A DNA stretch of 64,000 bases from Candidatus Melainabacteria bacterium. Lineage in GTDB: Bacteria > Cyanobacteriota > Vampirovibrionia > Gastranaerophilales > Gastranaerophilaceae. Shown here in pieces: positions 26,142 through 35,302 of this stretch (within the stretch, counting starts at the first letter, position 1; each line of letters starts with the position of its first letter). Both the position numbers and the translations under genes were made by a program. The stretch lies in contig QHMG01000007.1 of assembly GCA_003258725.1 (NCBI GenBank), positions 53,431 through 117,430 of the forward strand. The letters are read 5' to 3'. The notes under the pieces were generated by a model, which worked only from the letters and a program-made list of their open reading frames with translations, made no database searches and had not been told where the DNA came from.

Positions 26142-27803
26142 ATGAAGAAACACAGCCTAATTGCAATAGCTTTGTCGCTATTTGTTATATTTATATACGC
26201 ACTTCCATACTTGATATTGAAACACAATATCATAATTTCGGTATGGGATAATTTTGACAGCTACTTTGTTTGGTACAAAGTTATTGCAGAGCATGGCTAC
26301 TGGTTACCGCTAGACTACGTAATTCCTAATTTTTACGAGGGTATTCCGAGAAGTTGTTTCCACTCTGAATTAATTTTCCAAGTGGCAATTTTCAGCTTTT
26401 TATCACCATTAAAGGCTTACATTACGGTTGATTTACTATCAAGAATAATTGGATTTTTCGGAATGTATCTTTTATTAAAAGATTATTTCTTAAAAGGTCG
26501 CAACGACTACTTTTTATGTGCTTGCGCATTATGTTTTGCCTTCATTCCAAACTATTTGACACTAACCTTCTTGACTCTTTTAGGTCAACCGTTACTTTTA
26601 TGGGCGTTTTTAAACATAAGAAGAAAAAATTTAAAGGCTTACAATTGGGTTATATTATGTTTAATGCCGTTTTGCGTTAATTTTGAACTTATAACCCCAT
26701 TCTTTTTAACCTGCATAAGTATTTTATGGGCGTACGATTTTATTAAAACAAAGAAACCTAACTACACGTTTTTATTTGCAATAGCGCTATACTGTTTGCT
26801 TTCACTAATTACAATTTACAGATTTTTATATTTAACTTTCTTTTCTGATTTTGTACCTCATCGCCAAGATTGGTCTTTATATGAGATGAATTCGCACCTA
26901 ATTCATGGATTTTTCGGCTCAATCTTCACTGGAATTACAAAACACATATTACGTGACGGCGAGGGCTGTACATCAACCATAACAATGCTTTTCGCTTTGC
27001 CTGTTGCAACTTTTTCAACAATTTACGCAATTTATAAAAAATATAACGTAAAACCAATTCTAGCATGTTGGGCATTATTGCTAGTATTTTCAAGCATTTA
27101 CGGAATTTGTTTTTTCTATGAACCCGCATTACATTTTACTGACAATCACGAAATAATTAAAACCTTCCAATTCAACCGTTTTTACTTTTTAGTTCCGCTT
27201 GTTTGGTACGTTTTATTTGCATTTTCACTTGATGTAATTAGAGCCAATTTTGTAAAATTCGGCAAGTTTGTAGTTGCTATTGTCATTTTCTTACAAATGG
27301 CAATATTATTAAGATTTAACATATATTTCAGTAACTCAATATGGTTTATGAATGGGCTTAGAAACAACAACCCAACTTACAAAGAATATTTCGCTCAAAA
27401 CCAATTTAACGAAATAAGAGACTTTATCGGAAAGCCACAAGCTAGTTACAAAGTCGCAACTGTTGGTTTACCGTTTAATATTGTTGCATTTAATGGATTT
27501 TACTCACTTACAGGATATTTTAACGTTTACCCATTAGAATACAAGCACAAGTTTGAAAAGATTTCAGAACGTGCATTTGATGAGTTTCCAAATCTAAAAT
27601 CAACAACAAAATATTGGGGACACCAGTTAGTTTTATTACCTAATGAAAATTTGTTTGATGTAAATGGTTTAAAAGCCCTAGGTTGTCAATATATCTTTTC
27701 TTCAGAACCTATCAAACAAGCTACAAACTCTCAATTAATACTATTAAAAGTTTTTGATAACATTTCATCTATTTACAAGGTTTATGTTTACAAGGTAAAA
27801 TAA
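26142..27803 (+). CDS. Polytopic membrane protein, probable GT-C-type glycosyltransferase
   Basis: 553 residues with about 11-12 membrane helices. The first loop after helix 1 contains ISVWDNFDSYFVWYK; an acidic loop at this place is usual in GT-C enzymes that take lipid-linked sugars. A soluble C-terminal region (about 440-553) follows the last helix. Divergent from the GT2 gene, which would make the lipid-phosphate sugar donor; the two probably modify a surface glycan together. No specific family assigned; function is inferred from topology and neighbourhood. Confidence 0.7.
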   Translation: MKKHSLIAIALSLFVIFIYALPYLILKHNIIISVWDNFDSYFVWYKVIAEHGYWLPLDYVIPNFYEGIPRSCFHSELIFQVAIFSFLSPLKAYITVDLLSRIIGFFGMYLLLKDYFLKGRNDYFLCACALCFAFIPNYLTLTFLTLLGQPLLLWAFLNIRRKNLKAYNWVILCLMPFCVNFELITPFFLTCISILWAYDFIKTKKPNYTFLFAIALYCLLSLITIYRFLYLTFFSDFVPHRQDWSLYEMNSHLIHGFFGSIFTGITKHILRDGEGCTSTITMLFALPVATFSTIYAIYKKYNVKPILACWALLLVFSSIYGICFFYEPALHFTDNHEIIKTFQFNRFYFLVPLVWYVLFAFSLDVIRANFVKFGKFVVAIVIFLQMAILLRFNIYFSNSIWFMNGLRNNNPTYKEYFAQNQFNEIRDFIGKPQASYKVATVGLPFNIVAFNGFYSLTGYFNVYPLEYKHKFEKISERAFDEFPNLKSTTKYWGHQLVLLPNENLFDVNGLKALGCQYIFSSEPIKQATNSQLILLKVFDNISSIYKVYVYKVK

Positions 27804-27917
27804 TGACAAATTAAAGTAGTATAAAGATAACGTTACATTATATCGACATAAAAAATTCTTTTTTTTATAATGTTGGTGTACACACATGATATACATTTTA
27901 ATTTGGAAGGAATAAAC

Positions 27918-29684
27918 ATGGATATATTTTCAGTATTTACGCTATTAGGTGGACTAGCGTTCTTTTTATATGGTATGAGCGTAATGTCAAATGGCTTGGA
28001 GAAAGTAGCTGGCGGTAAGTTAGAAAAGATGTTGAAAGTTATGACATCTAACCCTATGAAATCACTAGCTTTAGGTGCAGGAATTACAATCGCAATTCAA
28101 TCATCATCAGCACTAACAGTAATGCTTGTTGGTTTAGTAAACTCAGGGATTATGGATTTGAGCCAAACAATCGGCGTAATCATGGGTTCTAACGTTGGTA
28201 CAACACTTACAGCGTGGATTTTATCACTTTCAGGCATCGAAAGCTCTAACTTCTATTTAAGACTTCTAAAACCTGAATCATTTTCACCACTTGTTGCCTT
28301 AGTTGGTATTTTATTGATGATGATATCAAAAAGCGACAGACGTAAAAGTGTTGGCGGAATTATGATTGGTTTCGCAATTTTAATGTATGGTATGGAATTG
28401 ATGTCTGGCTCTATGAAGCCGTTAGCGGATATGCCAGAATTCACTCACGTATTAACTGCATTTTCTAACCCAATCTTGGGTGTAATAATCGGTACTGTTT
28501 TCACAGGTATCATTCAAAGTTCAGCAGCTTCTGTTGGTATTTTACAAGCATTATCAATGACAGGTGGCGTAACCTTCGGTATGGCAATTCCAATTATTAT
28601 GGGGCAAAATATCGGTACTTGCGCAACAGCATTACTTTCTAGTATCGGTGTAGGTACTAACGCAAAACGTGTAACTGCGGTTCACATTTCCTTTAACTTA
28701 ATTGGTACTGTTGTATTCCTAACCATCTTCTACATTGGAAACATGATTGTTCATTTTGAATTCTTAACAGACAAGATTAACCCAGTTGGAATTGCGCTAT
28801 GTCACACTTTATTCAACATTGCAACTACTGTAATGTTGTTACCGTTTACTAAACAATTAGAAAAAATTGCTATTTGGGCTGTTAAATCTAAATCTGACGA
28901 AGATGATGAAACAGTATTCTTAGACGAAAGATTACTTGTTACCCCTACATTTGCTATTGCTGAATGTAAGAATATGACAGACCAAATGGGTATTATGGCT
29001 AAGAAAAACTTCTTCCGTTCAATGAAAATGATTAACAACTTTAGCCAAAAGAGAATGGATAAAATTCTTAGAAAAGAACCTAAAATTGATATGTATGAAG
29101 ATAAATTGGGTACTTTTTTGGTTAAACTTTCTAGCAAGGATTTGACAGAAAAAGACAACCACGAGGTTTCTAAACTTCTTCATTGCATAGGTGACTTTGA
29201 AAGAATCGGCGACCACGCTGTAAATATTTTAAAAGTTGCTAAAGATATGAATGAAAAACAAATTAAATTCTCAGATGAGGCAAAAGCTGAAATTCAAAGA
29301 ATTACAAGTGCTTTATCAGAAATTATGGATTTGACAGTAGAAGCCTTCAGCGAAAACAATCTTGAAAAGGCTAAGAAGGTTGAGCCACTTGAACAAGTTA
29401 TTGATATTTTAATTAATGACGCTAAAAACAAACACATTGAAAGACTTCAAAACGGAATTTGCACAATTGAGTTAGGTTTCTTATTAACAGAGGTATTAAA
29501 TAACATTGAGCGTGTATCAGACCATTGTTCAAACGTAGCTGTTTGCTTAATTCAAATTGATCAATCATCATTTGATAAACACAGATACTTAAACGAATTA
29601 AAAACATCTGGTGAAGATGAGTTCAAACAAAACTTTGAAACTTACAAACAAAAATACCTTCCAGCAGATTTAATTAACGCTTAA
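27918..29684 (+). CDS. Na/Pi cotransporter family protein with PhoU-like domain
   Basis: 588 residues. Two inverted PNaS repeats form the transporter: AIQSSSALTVMLVGLVNSG and IIQSSAASVGILQALSMTG carry the QSSS/QSSA signatures. The C-terminal 230 residues are a PhoU-like helical domain (GDFERIGDHAVNIL, NIERVSDHCSNVAV). The ATG at 27918 follows GGAAGGA; an in-frame ATG 48 bases upstream lacks a ribosome site. Family members move phosphate or act in phosphate homeostasis. It ends one base before the convergent gene. Confidence 0.93.
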   Translation: MDIFSVFTLLGGLAFFLYGMSVMSNGLEKVAGGKLEKMLKVMTSNPMKSLALGAGITIAIQSSSALTVMLVGLVNSGIMDLSQTIGVIMGSNVGTTLTAWILSLSGIESSNFYLRLLKPESFSPLVALVGILLMMISKSDRRKSVGGIMIGFAILMYGMELMSGSMKPLADMPEFTHVLTAFSNPILGVIIGTVFTGIIQSSAASVGILQALSMTGGVTFGMAIPIIMGQNIGTCATALLSSIGVGTNAKRVTAVHISFNLIGTVVFLTIFYIGNMIVHFEFLTDKINPVGIALCHTLFNIATTVMLLPFTKQLEKIAIWAVKSKSDEDDETVFLDERLLVTPTFAIAECKNMTDQMGIMAKKNFFRSMKMINNFSQKRMDKILRKEPKIDMYEDKLGTFLVKLSSKDLTEKDNHEVSKLLHCIGDFERIGDHAVNILKVAKDMNEKQIKFSDEAKAEIQRITSALSEIMDLTVEAFSENNLEKAKKVEPLEQVIDILINDAKNKHIERLQNGICTIELGFLLTEVLNNIERVSDHCSNVAVCLIQIDQSSFDKHRYLNELKTSGEDEFKQNFETYKQKYLPADLINA

Positions 29685-30308
29685 TTATCTTAAAAGCGCC
29701 ATTACTGCCATATAATGCAATATTGCACCGCCTAAAACGAACAAGTGCCATATTGAGTGCATAAATGGAACTTTTTTTAGCAAGTAAAATACACAACCTA
29801 ACGAGAATAATAAACCACCGCCTAAAAGGTAGTAAACTGAAACAGGGTTATATGCCCACATTCTGAAGATCAAGAATAGTGACAACCAACCCATTACTAG
29901 GTATAGAGCAGTGTTTATGTATTTGAATTTTAAAGTTATGCAAGAAAAAACGATACCCATTATCGCTAAGTACCAAGTCATTGCAAGCAATGCTACAGAG
30001 TGCGGAAACGGTACAACCAGCAATAATATTGGAGTATAAGTCCCAGCAATCAATAAGAAAATTGCAGAGTGGTCAATTTTTCTAAATACTTTTTTGGCAG
30101 TTTCGTTTACCATTGCATGATACAAAGTTGAGGACTGAAATAAAATAACTAAAGTCGCACCGTAGATTGCAGTTGAAGCAGTTTCTGTCGGTGTACTAGA
30201 GGTTACTACTAAAAAAACTAAACCATATATCGCTAAAAGCGTGCCAATTGCGTGAGAAAAAGCATTTGCAAATTCTTCAATTGGGGAATATTTTACATCA
30301 TCTTCCAT
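29685..30308 (-). CDS. Hemolysin III (TrhA) family membrane protein
   Basis: 207 residues, seven membrane helices. Family motifs: NAFSHAIGTLLAIYG, SSTLYHAM, IDHSAIFLLIAGTYTP and HSIWHLFVLGGAILHY, with conserved His and Asp residues forming the metal site shared with PAQR receptors. Bacterial relatives affect membrane lipid composition; haemolysis is mostly an artefact of the first assay. It abuts the stop of the phosphate transporter (tail to tail). Confidence 0.93.
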   Translation of the reverse strand: MEDDVKYSPIEEFANAFSHAIGTLLAIYGLVFLVVTSSTPTETASTAIYGATLVILFQSSTLYHAMVNETAKKVFRKIDHSAIFLLIAGTYTPILLLVVPFPHSVALLAMTWYLAIMGIVFSCITLKFKYINTALYLVMGWLSLFLIFRMWAYNPVSVYYLLGGGLLFSLGCVFYLLKKVPFMHSIWHLFVLGGAILHYMAVMALLR

Positions 30309-30474
30309 AAAAAACTCCTATATTTTTTACAGGGAATATCATTGCATATTTTTTGCAAAAATAGAATATGTTACACACAAAAATTTACACTAGCTATTAT
30401 TGAAAAATAGTTAAGCTAGAAATGAAAACAAAATCAAATTTTTATTGTAAAATAGTTAAAAGATTAGGGTATTT

Positions 30475-32340
30475 ATGAAAAAACAGACACTTGGAATAAT
30501 TTGTTTAATTTTAGGGCTATTGACCTTTGTCGTTAGCGTTTGCCTGAATTACGAAAAATTTAATATTCCATATTTGAACGGAATATTCACACCTGTTGCG
30601 GTAAATGTCGAGATTTCAAAACAATATCAAAACTCTATCAAAATCAATGGAGAAAATTTTTCGGAGCCTGCAACTCAAGCGAAAGACGTAGTTATTTCAA
30701 AAGTTTTCAATGAAAAAATAAAAAAAATAGAATTAACAACCAATAATGTAGAAAGTTTTAAAAACATCTCCAGCATAGATATTTTCATAGGAAGAAAATT
30801 TTACCATTTTTCAAAATCGGATTTAAAAGTTTCTAACAACAGAATAGATTTGCCTATAAAAACTAACTACAAAGGGAACTTTAACGCTATTATTGTAAGT
30901 TTTTTGGCTTTATTTTATAACTTGAGATTTTTTGTAATTACTTGGATTTTCGCAATTACAGGATTCTTTTTACTTGAATACAAAATCAAACTCCACGAAA
31001 AATGGTTACTTTGGGGCATTTTAATTCTTGCCATACTTTGCAGATTTAACCAACTAACCGCTTATCCTCTATGGTGGGACGAAGTTTTTGTAATAAATTT
31101 ACCTGCAAGCCATATATATCCTCTAAATTCAATATTTTTAGATCCTGCAAATCCTTCATTTTTCTATCTTCTGGTGAAAATTTATACATTTTTTGCAAAA
31201 ACTACTATTGAATATATGCGTCTAATTCCTTTTGTTTTCGGAACATTTGGTGTAGTGGGAGTATATTTTTTAGCAAAGAAATTTTCAACAACTCAAGCGA
31301 GTTTACTGGCAACCTTTATTGCTTCAATTTCAATTTATCACATTTGCTATTCACAAGAATTACGAGGCTATTCCCTAATTTTGTTGATTGCGCCATTTGT
31401 AGTTATGACATTTTTTGATTTGCTAAAGGATTTCAACAAAAAAAATTCGTTAAAATTCATTTTGACAAGCTCAATTATGATAAATACGCACCTTTTCGGA
31501 CTATTTTTGTTATTAACAAACTTCCTTTACGCTATACTTTTGTTTATAAAAAGTGGAGAAAAGCCTTCAAAGTATTTCAAATTCACACTTTGTAATGCTA
31601 TCATATTTTTAACACTCGTACCTTACCTGTTATTGAACTTCCTTCAAACCTTAACTGGCAGAGGAGGCTTTAATTCTCACATTTTGCCAACTTCATTTGA
31701 AATAGTTTTGGATTGTTTAAGCGCAAACTTTGGCAATATATTACTTTTAATAATATTTATCACTCTTTGTTTATTTTATTTAAAACAATACAAAGAGGAT
31801 ACAGTAGAAAATGCTTTTGTAAAATACGGAGTTTTCACATTTTTTACCTTTTGGACAATCGCAATTTTTGTGTCATTAACAAGACCCCTATTAACTCCAT
31901 ACTATTTTATCGTTCTATATCCGCTTTACTTAGCAACCTTTGCAATAATTGTGTGCAATATATTTAAAAACAGTAGACATATAATTACAAGGCTTGTATT
32001 AGCCCTAATTGCCTTATTTATTATACATTCACAAACATATAACAATCATTGGAAAACAGACAATAGCTTTGAAAACATCGTGTCACTTGTAAACGCTAGA
32101 GCAAAAGATAATCCAACAGAGAAATATTACTTGCAGATAAGCCCTAAGCGTATTAGAGATTACTACACTTTCGAAAAAAATGTGATTACTGACAATACAG
32201 AAGAATCAGAAGCCAAACATCATTATTTTTTGATAAATAGCGCAACACGAATTCCTCAAAACCTTAAAAACATTGAAGGTAAAGTATTTATAACAAGTTT
32301 TACAGATAACACTCACTTTATTTACGGTATTGATAGATAA
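30475..32340 (+). CDS. GT39/ArnT-like membrane glycosyltransferase
   Basis: 621 residues: an N-terminal membrane helix and a soluble region of about 110 residues, then about 11 membrane helices. The first GT-C loop has PLWWDEVF with Asp202-Glu203, the acidic pair typical of ArnT/PMT/GT83-like enzymes; SQELRGYSLI follows in the place expected for the second conserved loop. Would transfer a sugar from a polyprenyl-phosphate donor, possibly one made by the GT2 enzyme 5 kb upstream. Acceptor unknown. Confidence 0.82.
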   Translation: MKKQTLGIICLILGLLTFVVSVCLNYEKFNIPYLNGIFTPVAVNVEISKQYQNSIKINGENFSEPATQAKDVVISKVFNEKIKKIELTTNNVESFKNISSIDIFIGRKFYHFSKSDLKVSNNRIDLPIKTNYKGNFNAIIVSFLALFYNLRFFVITWIFAITGFFLLEYKIKLHEKWLLWGILILAILCRFNQLTAYPLWWDEVFVINLPASHIYPLNSIFLDPANPSFFYLLVKIYTFFAKTTIEYMRLIPFVFGTFGVVGVYFLAKKFSTTQASLLATFIASISIYHICYSQELRGYSLILLIAPFVVMTFFDLLKDFNKKNSLKFILTSSIMINTHLFGLFLLLTNFLYAILLFIKSGEKPSKYFKFTLCNAIIFLTLVPYLLLNFLQTLTGRGGFNSHILPTSFEIVLDCLSANFGNILLLIIFITLCLFYLKQYKEDTVENAFVKYGVFTFFTFWTIAIFVSLTRPLLTPYYFIVLYPLYLATFAIIVCNIFKNSRHIITRLVLALIALFIIHSQTYNNHWKTDNSFENIVSLVNARAKDNPTEKYYLQISPKRIRDYYTFEKNVITDNTEESEAKHHYFLINSATRIPQNLKNIEGKVFITSFTDNTHFIYGIDR

Positions 32341-32425
32341 ATTTGCATTACAATCGTAACATTTTATTGTAAAAATCAATAATAAATGTTATACTAAACA
32401 AAACATTCAATTAGGGATAAGAAAA

Positions 32426-34108
32426 ATGGAAATCGGTGGAATTAAAATAAATTTACCCAAACTTGGTGGCAACAAGCCCACACAAAAGCAAGAAAAATAT
32501 GCAGACTTAAACGAACCCATTCAAGACACTTTTCAAAAGCGTTCCGATGAGGACATACAAAAGGCTATGTCTGAGTTTTCTCGATTGAATAATGGTGAGG
32601 GAAAATCCTACAACTTTGCTGAGACTTGCCAATTTAAATACTTATACAAAAATGGCGCAATTGATGTTGATGTTGTAAAACACTTCAAAGACGGTTCAGA
32701 CTTTGATTTTTACAACATGGCACCTATTTATCAAATGAAAAACGAAAGAGGAGAAGGTCCTGAATTTTATAATCGTGTATTCAAAGCTATTGACAGTATT
32801 CCTAACGGTCGAGAAGCTACACGCTTTATACAAAACAAGTTTGAACCCTTAAAAGAATTTACAATTGGATTTGAACCTGAAAATTTATCAAGTATAGATG
32901 AAACAATAAACGCACAAACTCCTCTTGGTAAGTACTACAAGTTTGCGGCTGACAATGGAAAATTGCTTGAAGAAACAGTTTCTGAAAAGTCAGGTCACTT
33001 CCCTGTTCAAGTAAAAACTCATACAAAGGATTACAAAAACAACAAAGAAATTGAAAAAGTTCAAAATTACGACTCGAAAACAAAGTTTTTAATCACAAGT
33101 AAACAAGTGGTTACAACAAAAGATAAAGACGGAAAAATGGTTAAGCAAGAAATTATGACACCGTCTGAAATCAAGGGAATGTATAATGTTGAAGTCGTTT
33201 ATGCGAACGGACAAAAAGAGCAACTTGCAAAGTCAACTGTAGATAAGAAAACAGGTATAAAATCTATAAAAAAAGATATGAAATCTGAAGACGGTACAAG
33301 GACTCAGTTCTTGTACGAAGATGACCCTAAAGGTAACAGAATCCTTGATTACAAAATTACAGACGAAAACGGTAAACTCTTAATGTATCGTTCTCAATCC
33401 TTTGAAGTTGTTGATGATAATCACTTCATCTCAGCTCAAAATGGTTATAAATACGACATTACAGTAGATGATAAAAAGATTACAGTAAAAGATTTGCACC
33501 ATGAAACAGAAGCTGAAATCAACTTCAACAAAAAATTCAAAGGCAAAAAAGAAGAAGTTATAAATCTATTAAAAAAAGTTCCAGGAGAAGAACTTTTTGA
33601 AGTTGTAGACTCTGTAAAAAAACTTAAAGGTAAAGGCAAAGACGAAGTTTTAACTTCTGCATATTCACCTTTAACAAGAAACATTAACATTGGTGATGAT
33701 TTGATGGTATTTTTACACGAATTAGGTCACGCAAAAGATTTTCAAGTAAAAAATGGTAGAAAATATTTGCAAGGCAAAGCAAATGCCTTATATTCAGACA
33801 ACAAAGACATTCAAAAAGTATATCTTAAAGAATGTGCGAAATTCAACGCAACTCACTCTGATCCAGAAAGACAACATATTGACTACTTTACACAAGCTAA
33901 AGGTCACTATGGAGGAAAATGGGGCGGTTTAGCAGAAGTTGTTGCGGAAACTAATGCGCTTACTAACACATACGCTGACGAACAAGTTGAAGCTCTAGGA
34001 ACTCGCCAACAATATTTGCAACAACACTTTCCAAAAACAATCGCTATGATTAAAGACCACATGAATTGGAAAGACGATTTAACAGCAATCGAATTTTACG
34101 GAACATAA
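32426..34108 (+). CDS. HELGH zinc-metallopeptidase-like protein (560 aa)
   Basis: Not a named family. 560 residues, no signal peptide or membrane helix. The C-terminal third has His431-Glu432-Leu-Gly-His435 (VFLHELGHAKDF), the zincin zinc-binding helix, and Glu504 in GGLAEVVAETNAL about 70 residues later as a candidate third ligand, the gluzincin pattern. The middle (about 180-370) reads like repeated beta-strand units (YDSKTKFLITSKQ, YEDDPKGNRILDYKITDENG). The charged N-terminal region resembles no domain I know. Monocistronic with a strong terminator. Protease activity is likely by motif; target unknown. Confidence 0.75.
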   Translation: MEIGGIKINLPKLGGNKPTQKQEKYADLNEPIQDTFQKRSDEDIQKAMSEFSRLNNGEGKSYNFAETCQFKYLYKNGAIDVDVVKHFKDGSDFDFYNMAPIYQMKNERGEGPEFYNRVFKAIDSIPNGREATRFIQNKFEPLKEFTIGFEPENLSSIDETINAQTPLGKYYKFAADNGKLLEETVSEKSGHFPVQVKTHTKDYKNNKEIEKVQNYDSKTKFLITSKQVVTTKDKDGKMVKQEIMTPSEIKGMYNVEVVYANGQKEQLAKSTVDKKTGIKSIKKDMKSEDGTRTQFLYEDDPKGNRILDYKITDENGKLLMYRSQSFEVVDDNHFISAQNGYKYDITVDDKKITVKDLHHETEAEINFNKKFKGKKEEVINLLKKVPGEELFEVVDSVKKLKGKGKDEVLTSAYSPLTRNINIGDDLMVFLHELGHAKDFQVKNGRKYLQGKANALYSDNKDIQKVYLKECAKFNATHSDPERQHIDYFTQAKGHYGGKWGGLAEVVAETNALTNTYADEQVEALGTRQQYLQQHFPKTIAMIKDHMNWKDDLTAIEFYGT

Positions 34109-34119
34109 GTTTTAAAAGT

Positions 34120-34155
34120 AAGGCTCGGGTGATTTCATCACCCGAGCCTATTTTA
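34120..34155. terminator. Strong bidirectional terminator
   Basis: A perfect 12-bp GC-rich stem (AGGCTCGGGTGA at 34120-34131 with 34137-34148), TTTCA loop and a T-rich tail. It lies between the metallopeptidase gene and the end of pflA, which converge here. Confidence 0.9.
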
Positions 34156-34166
34156 TAATATTTTTT

Positions 34167-34919
34167 TTAGATATCAGACTTATTTTGTTTATATGCTTTA
34201 AAAATTATATCTCTCGCTTTTAGTGCCTCAGCTTTTGTCAAAGGTGGAATATCTTTTAATGGATAGTTTATTCCAAGGTTTTCATACTTTGGAATAGCCA
34301 TATCATGGTAAGGCAAAACATCTAGTGCTTTTATATTTTTTAATGTTGCCAAAAATTCACCTAATTGAGTTAAGTATTTTTCATTATAAGTGATATTTGG
34401 AACAACAACGTGCCGAACCCACATTGGAACATTTTTTTCAGACAAATATTTTGCAAAATCAAGAATATTTTTGTTTGAACACCCTGTTAATTTTTTATGT
34501 TCTTCATCATCAATATGCTTTATATCAAGCATTACCAAGTCTGTATACCTTAATAATTCGTCTATTTTTTCTGTATTATTTCGGTTAAACAAAATTCCAG
34601 ACGTATCCAGCGCTGTATGAATATTTTTTTCCTTTGCTTTTTTAAATAACTCAGTTACAAAATCTATTTGCATTAAAGGTTCACCACCAGTTACAGTAAG
34701 TCCACCGTTACGCAAAAATTCTTTTACGCCCTCATATTTTTCTAAAATTTCATCAACTGACATTTTTTTGTTTAAATCTGTTGTCCAGCTATCGGGATTA
34801 TGACAGTATTGACAACGCATTGGGCAACCTTGCATAAAAACAACAAACCTTATTCCAGGTCCATCAACTGTACCGCAAGATTCTAATGAGTGTATATTAC
34901 CGTATGCCTTTTCTGTCAT
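34167..34919 (-). CDS. pflA: Pyruvate formate-lyase activating enzyme
   Basis: Radical SAM enzyme that abstracts a hydrogen from the glycyl-radical residue of pyruvate formate-lyase. 250 residues. The [4Fe-4S] cysteines are Cys32, Cys36 and Cys39 (GCPMRCQYCHNP); GGLTVTGGEPLMQ and VMLDIKH are further family motifs. Encoded just downstream of the two pieces of its target on the same strand, but behind a strong hairpin, so its expression may be lower than that of the enzyme. Confidence 0.96.
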   Translation of the reverse strand: MTEKAYGNIHSLESCGTVDGPGIRFVVFMQGCPMRCQYCHNPDSWTTDLNKKMSVDEILEKYEGVKEFLRNGGLTVTGGEPLMQIDFVTELFKKAKEKNIHTALDTSGILFNRNNTEKIDELLRYTDLVMLDIKHIDDEEHKKLTGCSNKNILDFAKYLSEKNVPMWVRHVVVPNITYNEKYLTQLGEFLATLKNIKALDVLPYHDMAIPKYENLGINYPLKDIPPLTKAEALKARDIIFKAYKQNKSDI

Positions 34920-34945
34920 TTTTTTATATTCCTAATCTATTTTAA

Positions 34946-34978
34946 AGGGCGCATGAGGCTTTCAGCCTCATGCGCCCT
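34946..34978 (-). terminator. Strong hairpin between the glycyl-radical gene and pflA
   Basis: A perfect 15-bp stem (AGGGCGCATGAGGCT at 34946-34960 with 34964-34978), three-base loop. On the minus strand the tail is TTTAAAAT, a modest T-run, so partial read-through into pflA is plausible. Confidence 0.8.
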
Positions 34979-34990
34979 AAATTAATTTAA

Positions 34991-35227
34991 TTACATTGCG
35001 CTATGGAATGTTCTTGAGATAACATCATCTTGTTGTTCCTTAGTCAACTTAATGAAGTTTACAGCGTAACCTGAAACTCTCACAGTTAATTGAGGGTATT
35101 TTTCAGGGTGAGCTTGAGCATCAAGCAATGTTTCTCTGTTAAAGACATTCACATTTAAGTGGTGACCACCTTTTTCAACGTATCCGTCTAATAAATTTAT
35201 TAAATTTTCTTCTTGCATTGTTGTCAT
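34991..35227 (-). CDS. Stand-alone glycyl-radical domain of pyruvate formate-lyase (GrcA-like)
   Basis: 78 residues that match only the C-terminal domain of pyruvate formate-lyase: NLLDGY, HHLNVNVFNRETLLDA, HPEKYPQLTVRVSGYAV and TKEQQDDVISRTFHSAM. Gly53 in RVSGYAV is the radical-bearing residue, equivalent to Gly734 of E. coli PflB. The gene has its own ATG and AAGGAAAA ribosome site and lies 75 bases after the stop of the main enzyme gene, which lacks this domain. Together they give 772 residues, close to full-length PflB (760). By family knowledge, YfiD/GrcA can supply a glycyl radical to cut PflB in trans; here the same is inferred to be obligatory. pflA follows. Confidence 0.9.
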   Translation of the reverse strand: MTTMQEENLINLLDGYVEKGGHHLNVNVFNRETLLDAQAHPEKYPQLTVRVSGYAVNFIKLTKEQQDDVISRTFHSAM

Positions 35228-35269
35228 AATAATTTTCCTTTATATTTTTATGTAACGACCTTTAAGTAG

Positions 35270-35294
35270 ATTCTGAAACAAGTTCAGAATGACA
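35270..35294. repeat. Dispersed palindromic repeat, copy 2
   Basis: ATTCTGAAACAAGTTCAGAATGACA, identical to the core at 25144-25168 except for one base in the loop. It lies in the 75-base gap between the pyruvate formate-lyase body gene and the glycyl-radical gene, where its hairpin could affect their relative expression. Confidence 0.78.
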
Positions 35295-35302
35295 ATAATA
35301 TA

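Noticed and set aside
30390..30419. Inverted repeat CTAGCT...AGCTAG upstream of the GT39-like gene
   Set aside because: The arms match only with bulges and there is no matching copy or promoter context, so it cannot be called an operator.
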